Below, one piece after another: positions 1 through 5,314 of a DNA stretch of 5,395 nt. The notes beneath the pieces were generated by a model. That model was not told the origin of the DNA. It saw only the letters and a list, made by a program, of their open reading frames with translations, and searched no databases. Both the position numbers and the translations under genes were made by a program. Source of the DNA: Methanospirillum hungatei (GTDB taxonomy: Archaea > Halobacteriota > Methanomicrobia > Methanomicrobiales > Methanospirillaceae); the NCBI GenBank assembly GCA_003251955.1, contig QKDV01000280.1, positions 1 through 5,395 on the forward strand, given 5' to 3'. Position 1 is the first letter of the stretch; each line of letters starts with the position of its first letter.

Positions 1-291
1 GCTCTTGCTGATCAGGAGTATGTCGATCATTCTATCAGACATGTGAGATTCTGGATTCAGAAGATCCGTGAGACCTGCAGACTACCGGTACTTCCGGGAG
101 GAGCCAACTTTGTAATGATCGACACAACTCCGATGACGGGTGATGAGTGTGCTGCACTACTTGCAGAGAAAGGAGTTATTGTCAGATCCTGCCGGTCATT
201 CCCCGGTCTTGCAGATCATTACATCAGGGTCTGCGTTGGTGAAGACTGGGAATGTGAACAATTCCTTTCCGGTATAAACCAGATATGCTGA
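1..291 (+). CDS. hisC: Histidinol-phosphate aminotransferase, C-terminal part (5'-truncated by window edge)
   Basis: The reading frame is open from the first base and ends with TGA at 289-291, giving the last 96 residues of a larger protein. The fragment fits the C-terminal small domain of a fold-type I, PLP-dependent aminotransferase of the HisC group. It has the PGGANFV stretch (residues 32-38 of the fragment), the GVIVR strand (58-62), and YIRVCVG (74-80), whose Arg76 corresponds to the family's conserved substrate-binding arginine. HisC converts imidazole-acetol phosphate and glutamate to histidinol phosphate and 2-oxoglutarate in cytosolic histidine synthesis. The PLP lysine and the substrate-binding tyrosine lie upstream of the window and cannot be checked. 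A related class I/II aminotransferase, such as a CobD-like threonine-phosphate decarboxylase, is the main alternative. An internal GTG at 43 is not the real start, because homology continues upstream of it. The 3' end overlaps the next gene by 7 nt (ATGCTGA). Confidence 0.8.
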   Translation, partial: ALADQEYVDHSIRHVRFWIQKIRETCRLPVLPGGANFVMIDTTPMTGDECAALLAEKGVIVRSCRSFPGLADHYIRVCVGEDWECEQFLSGINQIC

Positions 292-797
292 TAGCCCTGA
301 CCGGAACACCGGGAACCGGGAAGTCAACTGTTGCAGATGAACTGTCACAGAGGGGCCATATTGTTGTGAGGGCAAACGACACTATTGGCCCGTATATTAT
401 CGAGGAAGATATACAGCGTAAGGCTCATGTTATTGACACAGACCGGTGGCGGAGTGAGTTCTCCCAACAAGAAGGGATCGTCGAAGGGCATCTCACCCAC
501 CTGCTTCATGCTGACCGTGTTATTGTTCTGAGGTGCCGTCCTGATATCCTGAAAGAGCGGCTTGTTGCCAGGGGATATCATGACGAAAAGATTGCCGAGA
601 ACATGGAATCTGAACTTCTCGATGTTGTGCTCGTTGAGGCTATAGAAGAGCACACCCCTGAGATGATATATGAGATAGATGCAACCGATATGACAGTTGG
701 CGAGGTTGCAGATATGGTAGAAGGGATCATGACCGGAGATGTAGCCCCTGAACAAGGGATAGTGGACTGGCTTGCCACTTGTGCGGACTTATTATGA
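285..797 (+). CDS. AK6/Fap7-type adenylate kinase (broad-specificity NMP kinase)
   Basis: This 170-residue P-loop kinase has a Walker A motif GTPGTGKST at residues 7-15. The segment IVEGHLTH (65-72) is typical of the AK6/Fap7 (hCINAP) family. A LID-like helix follows, with RGYHDEKIAEN (96-106) and ELLD (110-113). The C-terminal tail contains VDW (160-162), as in many archaeal members. The length is normal and no key residue appears missing. Family members are soluble and phosphorylate NMPs with ATP. Yeast Fap7 and its archaeal counterparts bind ribosomal protein uS11 and act in late maturation of the small ribosomal subunit. The ATG at 285 lies inside the end of the upstream aminotransferase gene and no clear Shine-Dalgarno sequence precedes it, so translation is probably coupled. 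Its own TGA overlaps the next ATG (ATGA, 794-797). The family assignment is secure. Whether the main role here is ribosome assembly or nucleotide balance cannot be read from sequence. Confidence 0.9.
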   Translation: MLIALTGTPGTGKSTVADELSQRGHIVVRANDTIGPYIIEEDIQRKAHVIDTDRWRSEFSQQEGIVEGHLTHLLHADRVIVLRCRPDILKERLVARGYHDEKIAENMESELLDVVLVEAIEEHTPEMIYEIDATDMTVGEVADMVEGIMTGDVAPEQGIVDWLATCADLL

Positions 798-1390
798 CAC
801 TTGACTCGTACCGGACACAGGTTAAACCAATCATCGATCCGATTGTATCAGCGACGGTGAGAATCGGTCTCACTCCGAATTTCTGTACCTTACTCTCCCT
901 GATTGCTGCAGCAGGAGGGGGATACGCTTTTTTCAGGGGTGATATTCTCTTTGGAACCTTCGGTGTGATCCTGAATGCGTTCTTTGACGGGCTTGACGGG
1001 GCGATGGCACGTGCTATTGGCCAGCAGGGGCTCAAGGGCGATTTCCTGGATCACACGGTTGACCGGTATGCTGACATCTTCATCCTTTGTGGAATATTTG
1101 CCGGCCCGCTCTGTGCCTGGTGGATAGGTGTTCTGGGTCTTACCGGGGTGTTGATGTCATCATATATGGGAACACAGGCTCAGGCAGTAGGTGTAGGACG
1201 ATTTTATGGAGGTCTTCTCGGGCGGGCTGATCGTCTCGTTCTCCTGATTGTGGTTTGTATTGTAAGCCTGTTTGTTCCGGCACAACTTCTTGGTCTCAGT
1301 CTCTTTGCATGGTTGCTTCTGATCTTCGGGATACTTGGGCATGTGACAGCAGCTCAGCGGTTTGCCCATGTCTGGAAACACCTGCCCTGA
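794..1390 (+). CDS. CDP-alcohol phosphatidyltransferase, probable archaetidylinositol phosphate synthase type
   Basis: This 198-residue integral membrane enzyme has the complete CDP-alcohol phosphotransferase signature D-x2-D-G-x2-A-R-x8-G-x3-D-x3-D. The residues are Asp65, Asp68, Gly69, Ala72, Arg73, Gly82, Asp86 and Asp90. The aspartates bind the metal ions and CDP, and the last one is the expected catalytic base. The TPN motif (27-29) precedes the first membrane helix, as usual. About six hydrophobic segments are visible, near 30-48, 51-64, 92-107, 109-123, 147-163 and 166-183. In archaea such enzymes join CDP-archaeol to a polar headgroup and release CMP. Size and lack of extra domains fit the archaetidylinositol phosphate synthase group, but glycerol phosphate or serine cannot be excluded as acceptor. 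I chose the ATG at 794 because it forms an ATGA overlap with the kinase stop. A TTG at 779 would add five residues (MCGLI) and looks unlikely. The gene is the last of the overlapping cluster. Confidence 0.88.
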   Translation: MTLDSYRTQVKPIIDPIVSATVRIGLTPNFCTLLSLIAAAGGGYAFFRGDILFGTFGVILNAFFDGLDGAMARAIGQQGLKGDFLDHTVDRYADIFILCGIFAGPLCAWWIGVLGLTGVLMSSYMGTQAQAVGVGRFYGGLLGRADRLVLLIVVCIVSLFVPAQLLGLSLFAWLLLIFGILGHVTAAQRFAHVWKHLP

Positions 1391-1403
1391 TTCAGAAAAA
1401 AGA
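1391..1403 (-). terminator. Putative T-rich terminator of the PKD-protein gene in a 13-nt convergent gap
   Basis: The gap between the two convergent stop codons contains an A6 run on the plus strand (1396-1401), which reads as T6 in the minus-strand transcript just past the stop of the PKD-protein gene. Archaeal RNA polymerase commonly terminates at such T-tracts without a hairpin. No equivalent T-tract was seen for the plus-strand operon within the gap, so its transcripts probably run into the PKD gene in antisense. Confidence 0.4.
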
Positions 1404-3998
1404 TTAGATCGCTGGGGTAAGCAATGTCCCCGGTTTTTCCATATAGAGCCAGTATCCTTTTCTTGGGTCAAGTAACTGCCCACTCTCTCTCCCCCTCTGT
1501 AATGGAGGGTCAAACTGCTGTGACTCTGCATTAAAGCCAAGAAGATATGACCAGTTCAGATCCCGGAGTATTGTGTCCGGGTCAGCCAGGTCTGTACCGG
1601 GGATACTCACCAGGTTCCAGCCGGTTGAGAGGGACATGGTAAGATTCCCTTCAGGTCCTCCGGTTGAAACGGGCAGAATAATCTCAGTAGGTTTTGTTGT
1701 ATATATCCAGATGGCGGTGAGTGGATCCAGGCGTGTGTCCTTTGTCAGCCTCTTCCACTCTTCTGTCGTGCCTTCCCATGAGTAAAGCGAATGGCTTGCC
1801 GTGTCTATGCCAGAAAAAATCTCCATGGTATCCTGTCCGGGCTCAAGGGTGACCGGGATTGATATGAGGTTCCATCCAGTTGAGAGGGTCAGGGTCTGAT
1901 AGGAGGGAGGAATTGCCACAACATAGTCCCGTTTGACTATGTCGTCACACCCATCTGCGTCACAAACATGGAGTTTCGGACTGTAAACCCCAGGTGCTCC
2001 ATAGGTATGGAAAGGGTTCTGTTCTGAAGTCGGCTGACTGCCGTCACCGAAATCGATCGACCACTGGTATGGACTGCCTGTTATCTTAAAGGATGTAGAC
2101 AATGGAACTGTTCCCCTTCTTGGAAGTCCGGTGAGATCGTACTTCACCTCTTCCTGGCTGGCAATCCGGACATCCTGCAAAACAGTCTTGTGACAGTCAC
2201 CTTTTCCCCAGACGGTCAGTGAGACATTAAACACTCCTTCATCAGTGAACTGGTGTTCCTCCCGTGCCTCGGTTCCGGTTACTCCGTCACCGAAATCCCA
2301 GGAGCGTTTAGACTCGTATCCTGTTGTAGTATCAATGAAGGTGATCGTTGCCGGGGCAACTCCTGAAGTCGGGTTCATCGAGAAGGATGGGTGCGGCACT
2401 TCATTGACATGGATATATTCAGGTTTGGTCACATTCTCCATACGGTCGGGAAATTCTTTTTCCAGTGTAACCGTGTATGTTCCCGCAAATTGGTAGGTAT
2501 GGAAGGGGCTATTCTCCGTGCTCGTCTCACCATCGCCGAAGTCCCATTTATATCTCTCTGCTAGTGATGTAGGTGGTGCAGTGCTGAACTGAACACTATG
2601 TGGAGCACATCCTTCCAGTGGTGTTGCAGAGAAGTCGATCAGTTGTTTGGGGCTCACTGAAACTACTGCTGAAGTCGTCGCAGTACAACCGCAGGTTCCG
2701 AGTACTGAAAGAGTCACGTTGTACTCTCCTGGTTCATCATATCGGTGAGTTGGGGCAGCACTCTCTGATGTAGCCGAATCACCAAAATCCCAGATATATC
2801 TGAGCCCTTCACCCGCATCTGATCTGAACCTGACTGTGGCCTCATCCTCTCCGCGATCAGAAAAAATCCTTGGTGAATCGACCGTGACAAAACCTGGTTT
2901 TATGACATCACTACAGTACCCGTTATAGCAGTAGTGAAGCCCTACATCATAACTTCCGCTGAACCCGTAGCAGTGGGATCCGTGTGCTTCAGGAGATGTT
3001 GTATCATCTCCAAACATCCAAAGCCATGACTGGGGGGTATTGATCATGTCAAGATCAACACAGAGGGGGGCGATCCCCTGCCTTGGTGATCCGTCAAAGT
3101 CAGGTGCATACTTGGACGTTGCATGGATGTAGTCTGTCTTTGTCAGGGTGTAACTGGCATCAGCGATCGAGTATGTCAGGGTAACTGTGTAAATGCCTGG
3201 CTTATCAAAAAAATGACCCGGATCCTTTTCGTATGAAGTAGTTCCGTCCCCGAAGTCCCAGGAAAAGGTTTCAGCAGGGCCGGTGACGAGGAATTTGGTT
3301 GAGAGAGGAGCGACCCCTTCAAGTTTTTCGGCAGTGAAATTGACTTCCTCACCGGATACCACCTGAATGAAGTTGTATTTTGATATCTTATCACAGGTTC
3401 CTCCGGCACAGTATGTCAGGGTGGGAGAGTAAAATCCGGGATGTAAATATTGATGTGTGGGATTCGAATCGCTGCTCTCTTCTCCATCGTCAAAATCCCA
3501 GAGTATGTCTGTCGGGTTTCCGGTCAACTCAAATTGAACTGTCAGCGGGACGGTTCCATTCACCGGATCAGCGGTATAATCAACCAGATTTGCCGGATCT
3601 TTTACCCTTATATAATCCCCTTTGTTTACCTCACCTGTCATCTGTCCAATGGAATACTGTAATTTCACCCAGTATGAACCAGCCTTCTGGTAGCAGTGAA
3701 CAGGACTTCTTGCATTTGATGTAGTCCCGTCACCAAAATCCCAGAGATAATCACCAAGGGGGCCGTCAAGAGTGAACCTGGCACAGACTGGTGGGTATCC
3801 TTCAAGGGGTGAGGCCGAAAAATCAACACTCCATTCTGAAGTTACGGTCCCGTTCTCGTACTCTGCCACCACCAACTCGCTTTCATCAGACTGAAGATCG
3901 GCAGCAGCAGACATGATGATGAATGATACAAGTGTTATCCATATGAGAGAGATCCACAGCAGACTCCTGTGCGTATTCATACCTGATGATCCGATCAT
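1404..3998 (-). CDS. Secreted multi-PKD-domain surface protein with C-terminal GWNL(I/V)SIP repeats
   Basis: This 864-residue protein starts with a signal peptide: a positive patch near residues 9-11, a hydrophobic core at ~13-29, and a likely cleavage site after the AAA at 31-33. Eight PKD (Ig-like) domains follow in tandem (residues ~57-697). Each is centred on a WDFGDG-type motif at 86, 167, 247, 327, 403, 485, 567 and 648, spaced 76-82 residues apart. Domain 4 has WMFGDD and domain 5 WDFGDS. The end (702-864) holds two copies of a ~80-residue module with STGWNL(I/V)SIP and later LDP...W(I/L)Y...KP. There are eight N-X-S/T sequons and 14 cysteines, many in regular pairs. No C-terminal membrane helix, PGF-CTERM or other anchor is seen, so the protein is likely secreted or held non-covalently at the surface. 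PKD domains usually serve adhesion, surface-layer or spacer roles; no catalytic domain is recognised. The ATG at 3998 has AGGAG only 2 nt upstream. An in-frame ATG at 3980 (MNTHRSLL) is a credible alternative start. Confidence 0.9.
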   Translation of the reverse strand: MIGSSGMNTHRSLLWISLIWITLVSFIIMSAAADLQSDESELVVAEYENGTVTSEWSVDFSASPLEGYPPVCARFTLDGPLGDYLWDFGDGTTSNARSPVHCYQKAGSYWVKLQYSIGQMTGEVNKGDYIRVKDPANLVDYTADPVNGTVPLTVQFELTGNPTDILWDFDDGEESSDSNPTHQYLHPGFYSPTLTYCAGGTCDKISKYNFIQVVSGEEVNFTAEKLEGVAPLSTKFLVTGPAETFSWDFGDGTTSYEKDPGHFFDKPGIYTVTLTYSIADASYTLTKTDYIHATSKYAPDFDGSPRQGIAPLCVDLDMINTPQSWLWMFGDDTTSPEAHGSHCYGFSGSYDVGLHYCYNGYCSDVIKPGFVTVDSPRIFSDRGEDEATVRFRSDAGEGLRYIWDFGDSATSESAAPTHRYDEPGEYNVTLSVLGTCGCTATTSAVVSVSPKQLIDFSATPLEGCAPHSVQFSTAPPTSLAERYKWDFGDGETSTENSPFHTYQFAGTYTVTLEKEFPDRMENVTKPEYIHVNEVPHPSFSMNPTSGVAPATITFIDTTTGYESKRSWDFGDGVTGTEAREEHQFTDEGVFNVSLTVWGKGDCHKTVLQDVRIASQEEVKYDLTGLPRRGTVPLSTSFKITGSPYQWSIDFGDGSQPTSEQNPFHTYGAPGVYSPKLHVCDADGCDDIVKRDYVVAIPPSYQTLTLSTGWNLISIPVTLEPGQDTMEIFSGIDTASHSLYSWEGTTEEWKRLTKDTRLDPLTAIWIYTTKPTEIILPVSTGGPEGNLTMSLSTGWNLVSIPGTDLADPDTILRDLNWSYLLGFNAESQQFDPPLQRGRESGQLLDPRKGYWLYMEKPGTLLTPAI
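1407..1895 (-). repeat. Tandem duplicate C-terminal module (two ~80-residue units)
   Basis: Residues 702-784 and 785-864 of the PKD protein align with each other. Both begin with LT(L/M)...LSTGWNL(I/V)SIP, and both end with LDP, an aromatic-rich W(I/L)Y core and KP. The duplication is still visible in DNA: 1612-1633 and 1867-1888 match at 20 of 22 bases. Modules with the GWNLIS(I/V/L)P core occur at the C-termini of various archaeal and bacterial extracellular proteins. Their function is not established, and surface attachment is a guess. Confidence 0.8.
1908..3830 (-). repeat. Array of eight PKD domains (protein-level repeat)
   Basis: Approximate domain limits on the minus strand are: PKD1 3597-3830, PKD2 3354-3590, PKD3 3117-3347, PKD4 2877-3110, PKD5 2655-2873, PKD6 2400-2645, PKD7 2160-2396 and PKD8 1908-2153. 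Each unit has an opening strand of the type F(S/T)A-x-P-x-x-G-x-x-P, the (W)DFGDG turn, a SP-x-H-x-Y segment and a G-x-Y-x-V-x-L strand. The units have diverged strongly, so this is an old expansion and not a recent slippage array. Domain 5 is the shortest and lacks the clear opening motif. Confidence 0.88.
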
Positions 3999-4013
3999 AT
4001 CTCCTGATCAGGT
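3981..4013 (-). promoter_or_regulatory. Inverted repeat overlapping the start region of the PKD gene
   Basis: ACCTGAT (3981-3987) and ATCAGGT (4007-4013) are exact inverted repeats separated by 19 nt. The right arm belongs to the 10-bp palindrome CCTGATCAGG (4003-4012). In the minus-strand mRNA the ATG at 3998 and its AGGAG would fall in or beside the loop, while the ATG at 3980 would follow the stem directly. This could be a DNA operator or an RNA hairpin that affects start choice. It may also be chance. Confidence 0.3.
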
Positions 4014-4028
4014 ATCGGGTCAGAAATG

Positions 4029-4033
4029 AAAAA
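4029..4033 (-). terminator. Weak T5 tract downstream of the flap endonuclease gene
   Basis: Five T residues on the minus strand, ~40 nt past the flap endonuclease stop codon, could end its transcript. The tract sits near the predicted start site of the PKD gene and is short, so the call is tentative. Confidence 0.2.
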
Positions 4034-4057
4034 TAGTACCGGGTTCTTGTCTGGTCT

Positions 4058-4065
4058 GATATAAA
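4058..4065 (-). promoter_or_regulatory. Candidate TATA box for the PKD-protein gene
   Basis: The minus strand reads TTTATATC here, close to the archaeal TATA consensus. Transcription would start ~25 nt downstream, near 4036, giving a leader of about 38 nt to the ATG at 3998. The box lies just past the stop codon of the flap endonuclease gene, so the PKD gene probably has its own promoter, although read-through from the endonuclease gene is possible. Confidence 0.45.
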
Positions 4066-4071
4066 TGGAAA

Positions 4072-5073
4072 TCAAAACCAACTGTCAAGTGTTCTCTGTT
4101 TTCCCCTGCCTGTGATTTTTTCAAGGATTGGGTTAATTCGATCCTCAGAAAATCCATAATTTTCGCAGAGAAAAGCGATGATCCTATCATGTTCTGGCTT
4201 TTTCCATTCGAGCGGGTAACTGTCAGAAACCGGGGGATTCAGGAAGAAACTTCTGACTGGTTCAGGATCAAGATCCGGGAGTTTTGATGAGATGATATCC
4301 CCGAACTCACCAGCCTTTACTCTTTTTAGAGCAGTTTTTGCACCAACTCCTGTTGCTCCCTCGTTGAAGTCAGTTCCAACAAGAATTGCCACGTCAATAA
4401 GTTCCTCTCTGCTTAAACCAAGACCCATGAGCACCTCCTCAAGAACGACAGTTTCGGGCTGAACATTTACCATCCTGCCATGAAACCTCCTCTTTCCTGA
4501 TACAGTCAGGTTTCTCACGAGGAGGGGAGCCCCAAAGAGAAGGGTATCATAATCCTGGGAAGCTACGTAACGAGCCACACCGGTACGGACCATGTTGGAG
4601 GCTTCTGCCTCACCTTCTGACGGAGCATCAACCACCGGAACACCGAGCAGACCTAGCAGTTCACGTGCAGAATATAAGATCTCATCATCCAGCCTGGACG
4701 AAGCCATGGCATACCTGAAGGCACCGGCAGTATCACCTTCACGCTTTGCCTGATTCCATTTCTCCTGCGCCTCTTCCCTTACTGCACGACGCTCATCTAT
4801 TGTTCTACTCTTCAATTCCGGAGGTTTTCCATCAAATATCCAGACCGGCTGAATGCCCTGTTGGAGAAAGTTACTGGTACGGTAAAAAATTCCTGAAAGA
4901 TGGGAGGTCACCCGTCCCTTTGCATCCATTAGAGGGGTTCCGTCTGGCTGCCTGATGATAGAAAGAAACTGATAGAGCGCGTTATATGCATCAATTGATG
5001 CAACACCGGTGAGGTCCTGTGGCTCTGCCGGTTTTTTGTATGGGGCAATGATATCCCGTAAGGCTACACCCAT
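4072..5073 (-). CDS. fen: Flap endonuclease 1 (FEN1/XPG family), complete
   Basis: The 333-residue protein matches archaeal FEN1 in length and layout: an N-terminal XPG domain, a helical arch, an internal XPG domain, a helix-hairpin-helix region and a C-terminal PIP box. The metal-binding acidic residues are all present: Asp28 (SIDAYN), Asp81 (IFDGKPP), Glu153 and Glu155 (PSEGEAEA), Asp174 and Asp176 ([10 protein letters not shown]), and Asp235 (LVGTDFN). The DNA-binding hairpin GVGAK is at 242-246; the next residue is Thr where many homologues have a basic residue. The C-terminus QRTLDSWF (326-333) fits the PCNA-binding consensus Q-x2-L-x2-W-F. The enzyme cuts 5' flaps during Okazaki fragment maturation and base-excision repair, recruited to the sliding clamp in the nucleoid. 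The start at 5073 (MGVALRD, with conserved Gly2) is supported by GGAG at 5081-5084, 7 nt upstream of the ATG. The product looks intact and functional. Confidence 0.97.
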   Translation of the reverse strand: MGVALRDIIAPYKKPAEPQDLTGVASIDAYNALYQFLSIIRQPDGTPLMDAKGRVTSHLSGIFYRTSNFLQQGIQPVWIFDGKPPELKSRTIDERRAVREEAQEKWNQAKREGDTAGAFRYAMASSRLDDEILYSARELLGLLGVPVVDAPSEGEAEASNMVRTGVARYVASQDYDTLLFGAPLLVRNLTVSGKRRFHGRMVNVQPETVVLEEVLMGLGLSREELIDVAILVGTDFNEGATGVGAKTALKRVKAGEFGDIISSKLPDLDPEPVRSFFLNPPVSDSYPLEWKKPEHDRIIAFLCENYGFSEDRINPILEKITGRGKQRTLDSWF

Positions 5074-5119
5074 ATTCTCTCTCCATATTGATCACCGGTC
5101 ACTGGCTCTTTCACATCTC

Positions 5120-5137
5120 CGCCAAACAATGTTGGCG
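5120..5137. promoter_or_regulatory. Palindrome CGCCAA-N6-TTGGCG upstream of the flap endonuclease gene
   Basis: Exact 6-bp arms (5120-5125 and 5132-5137) flank a 6-bp centre, a geometry typical of a dimeric helix-turn-helix operator. It lies 47 nt upstream of the fen start codon, beside the weak TATA-like TCATAAAC on the minus strand. The half AATGTTGGCG (5128-5137) recurs exactly at 5383-5392 near the window end. Regulation is an inference; no regulator is identified. Confidence 0.35.
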
Positions 5138-5164
5138 TTTATGAGAAGAATTGCATGATGGAAA

Positions 5165-5175
5165 GCCGGACCGGC
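5165..5175. repeat. Short palindrome GCCGGACCGGC
   Basis: Five-base arms GCCGG and CCGGC surround a single A. The symmetry extends outward as GAAA and TTTC if one extra A on the right is allowed. It lies in the middle of the intergenic region and could be a protein binding site or a hairpin in a leader RNA. The short length makes chance occurrence possible. Confidence 0.3.
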
Positions 5176-5258
5176 ATTTCACCTGATGTATCTATTCTCA
5201 TTGAGTTATAGGGATTTGTCCGCTCGCAGGATATGCGCGGAACTAATGATGCGTGGAC

Positions 5259-5266
5259 GATATATT
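5259..5266 (+). promoter_or_regulatory. Candidate TATA box for a rightward gene at the window edge
   Basis: GATATATT resembles an archaeal TATA element. Initiation ~25 nt downstream, near 5288, would give a leader of about 20-27 nt before the candidate start codons at 5309 and 5315, with a GGGGAG ribosome binding site inside it. The element is nearly symmetric and could also be read on the other strand. Confidence 0.3.
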
Positions 5267-5314
5267 CACGAGGATTAAAAACCGCTTGGTAGGCACGTGA
5301 GGGGAGATATGATT

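Larger units (their letters stand above)
5074..5314. other. Intergenic region between fen and a possible rightward gene
   Basis: About 240 bases hold no convincing long gene in any frame. The region contains the ribosome binding site of the flap endonuclease gene, two short perfect palindromes, a looser inverted repeat TCCGC/GCGGA (5219-5223 and 5237-5241), and one TATA-like element reading rightward. A weak TATA-like TCATAAAC on the minus strand (~5137-5144) could drive the endonuclease gene with a leader of ~40 nt. Nothing resembling a tRNA T-arm or other RNA gene was recognised. Confidence 0.5.

Noticed and set aside
43..291. Independent small gene starting at the GTG at 43
   Set aside because: The frame is open from base 1 and the residues upstream belong to the same aminotransferase domain, so this is the interior of a truncated gene.
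345..755. Minus-strand 136-residue open frame opposite the kinase
   Set aside because: It lies wholly antisense to a clear P-loop kinase and its translation shows no recognisable motif.
779..793. TTG start adding MCGLI to the phosphatidyltransferase
   Set aside because: The ATG at 794 gives the classic ATGA overlap and a normal N-terminus for the family; the five extra residues resemble nothing typical.
1160..1540. Minus-strand open frame crossing the convergent junction
   Set aside because: It overlaps the conserved transferase and the PKD-protein end in another frame, and the product has low-information composition with no domain.
3380..3724. Plus-strand open frames inside the PKD gene
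   Set aside because: They are antisense to well-formed PKD domains 1 and 2, with no ribosome binding site or recognisable product.
1908..3830. Recent DNA tandem repeat or phase-variable array
   Set aside because: The PKD units are similar only at protein level, with no long identical DNA blocks that would allow slippage or recombination.
4746..4955. Plus-strand 69-residue open frame opposite fen
   Set aside because: It is antisense to the conserved helical-arch region of FEN1 and has no features of a real protein.
5210..5310. tRNA or other structured RNA gene in the intergenic region
   Set aside because: No T-arm consensus, acceptor pairing or CCA-type layout could be found; the visible stems are short and isolated.
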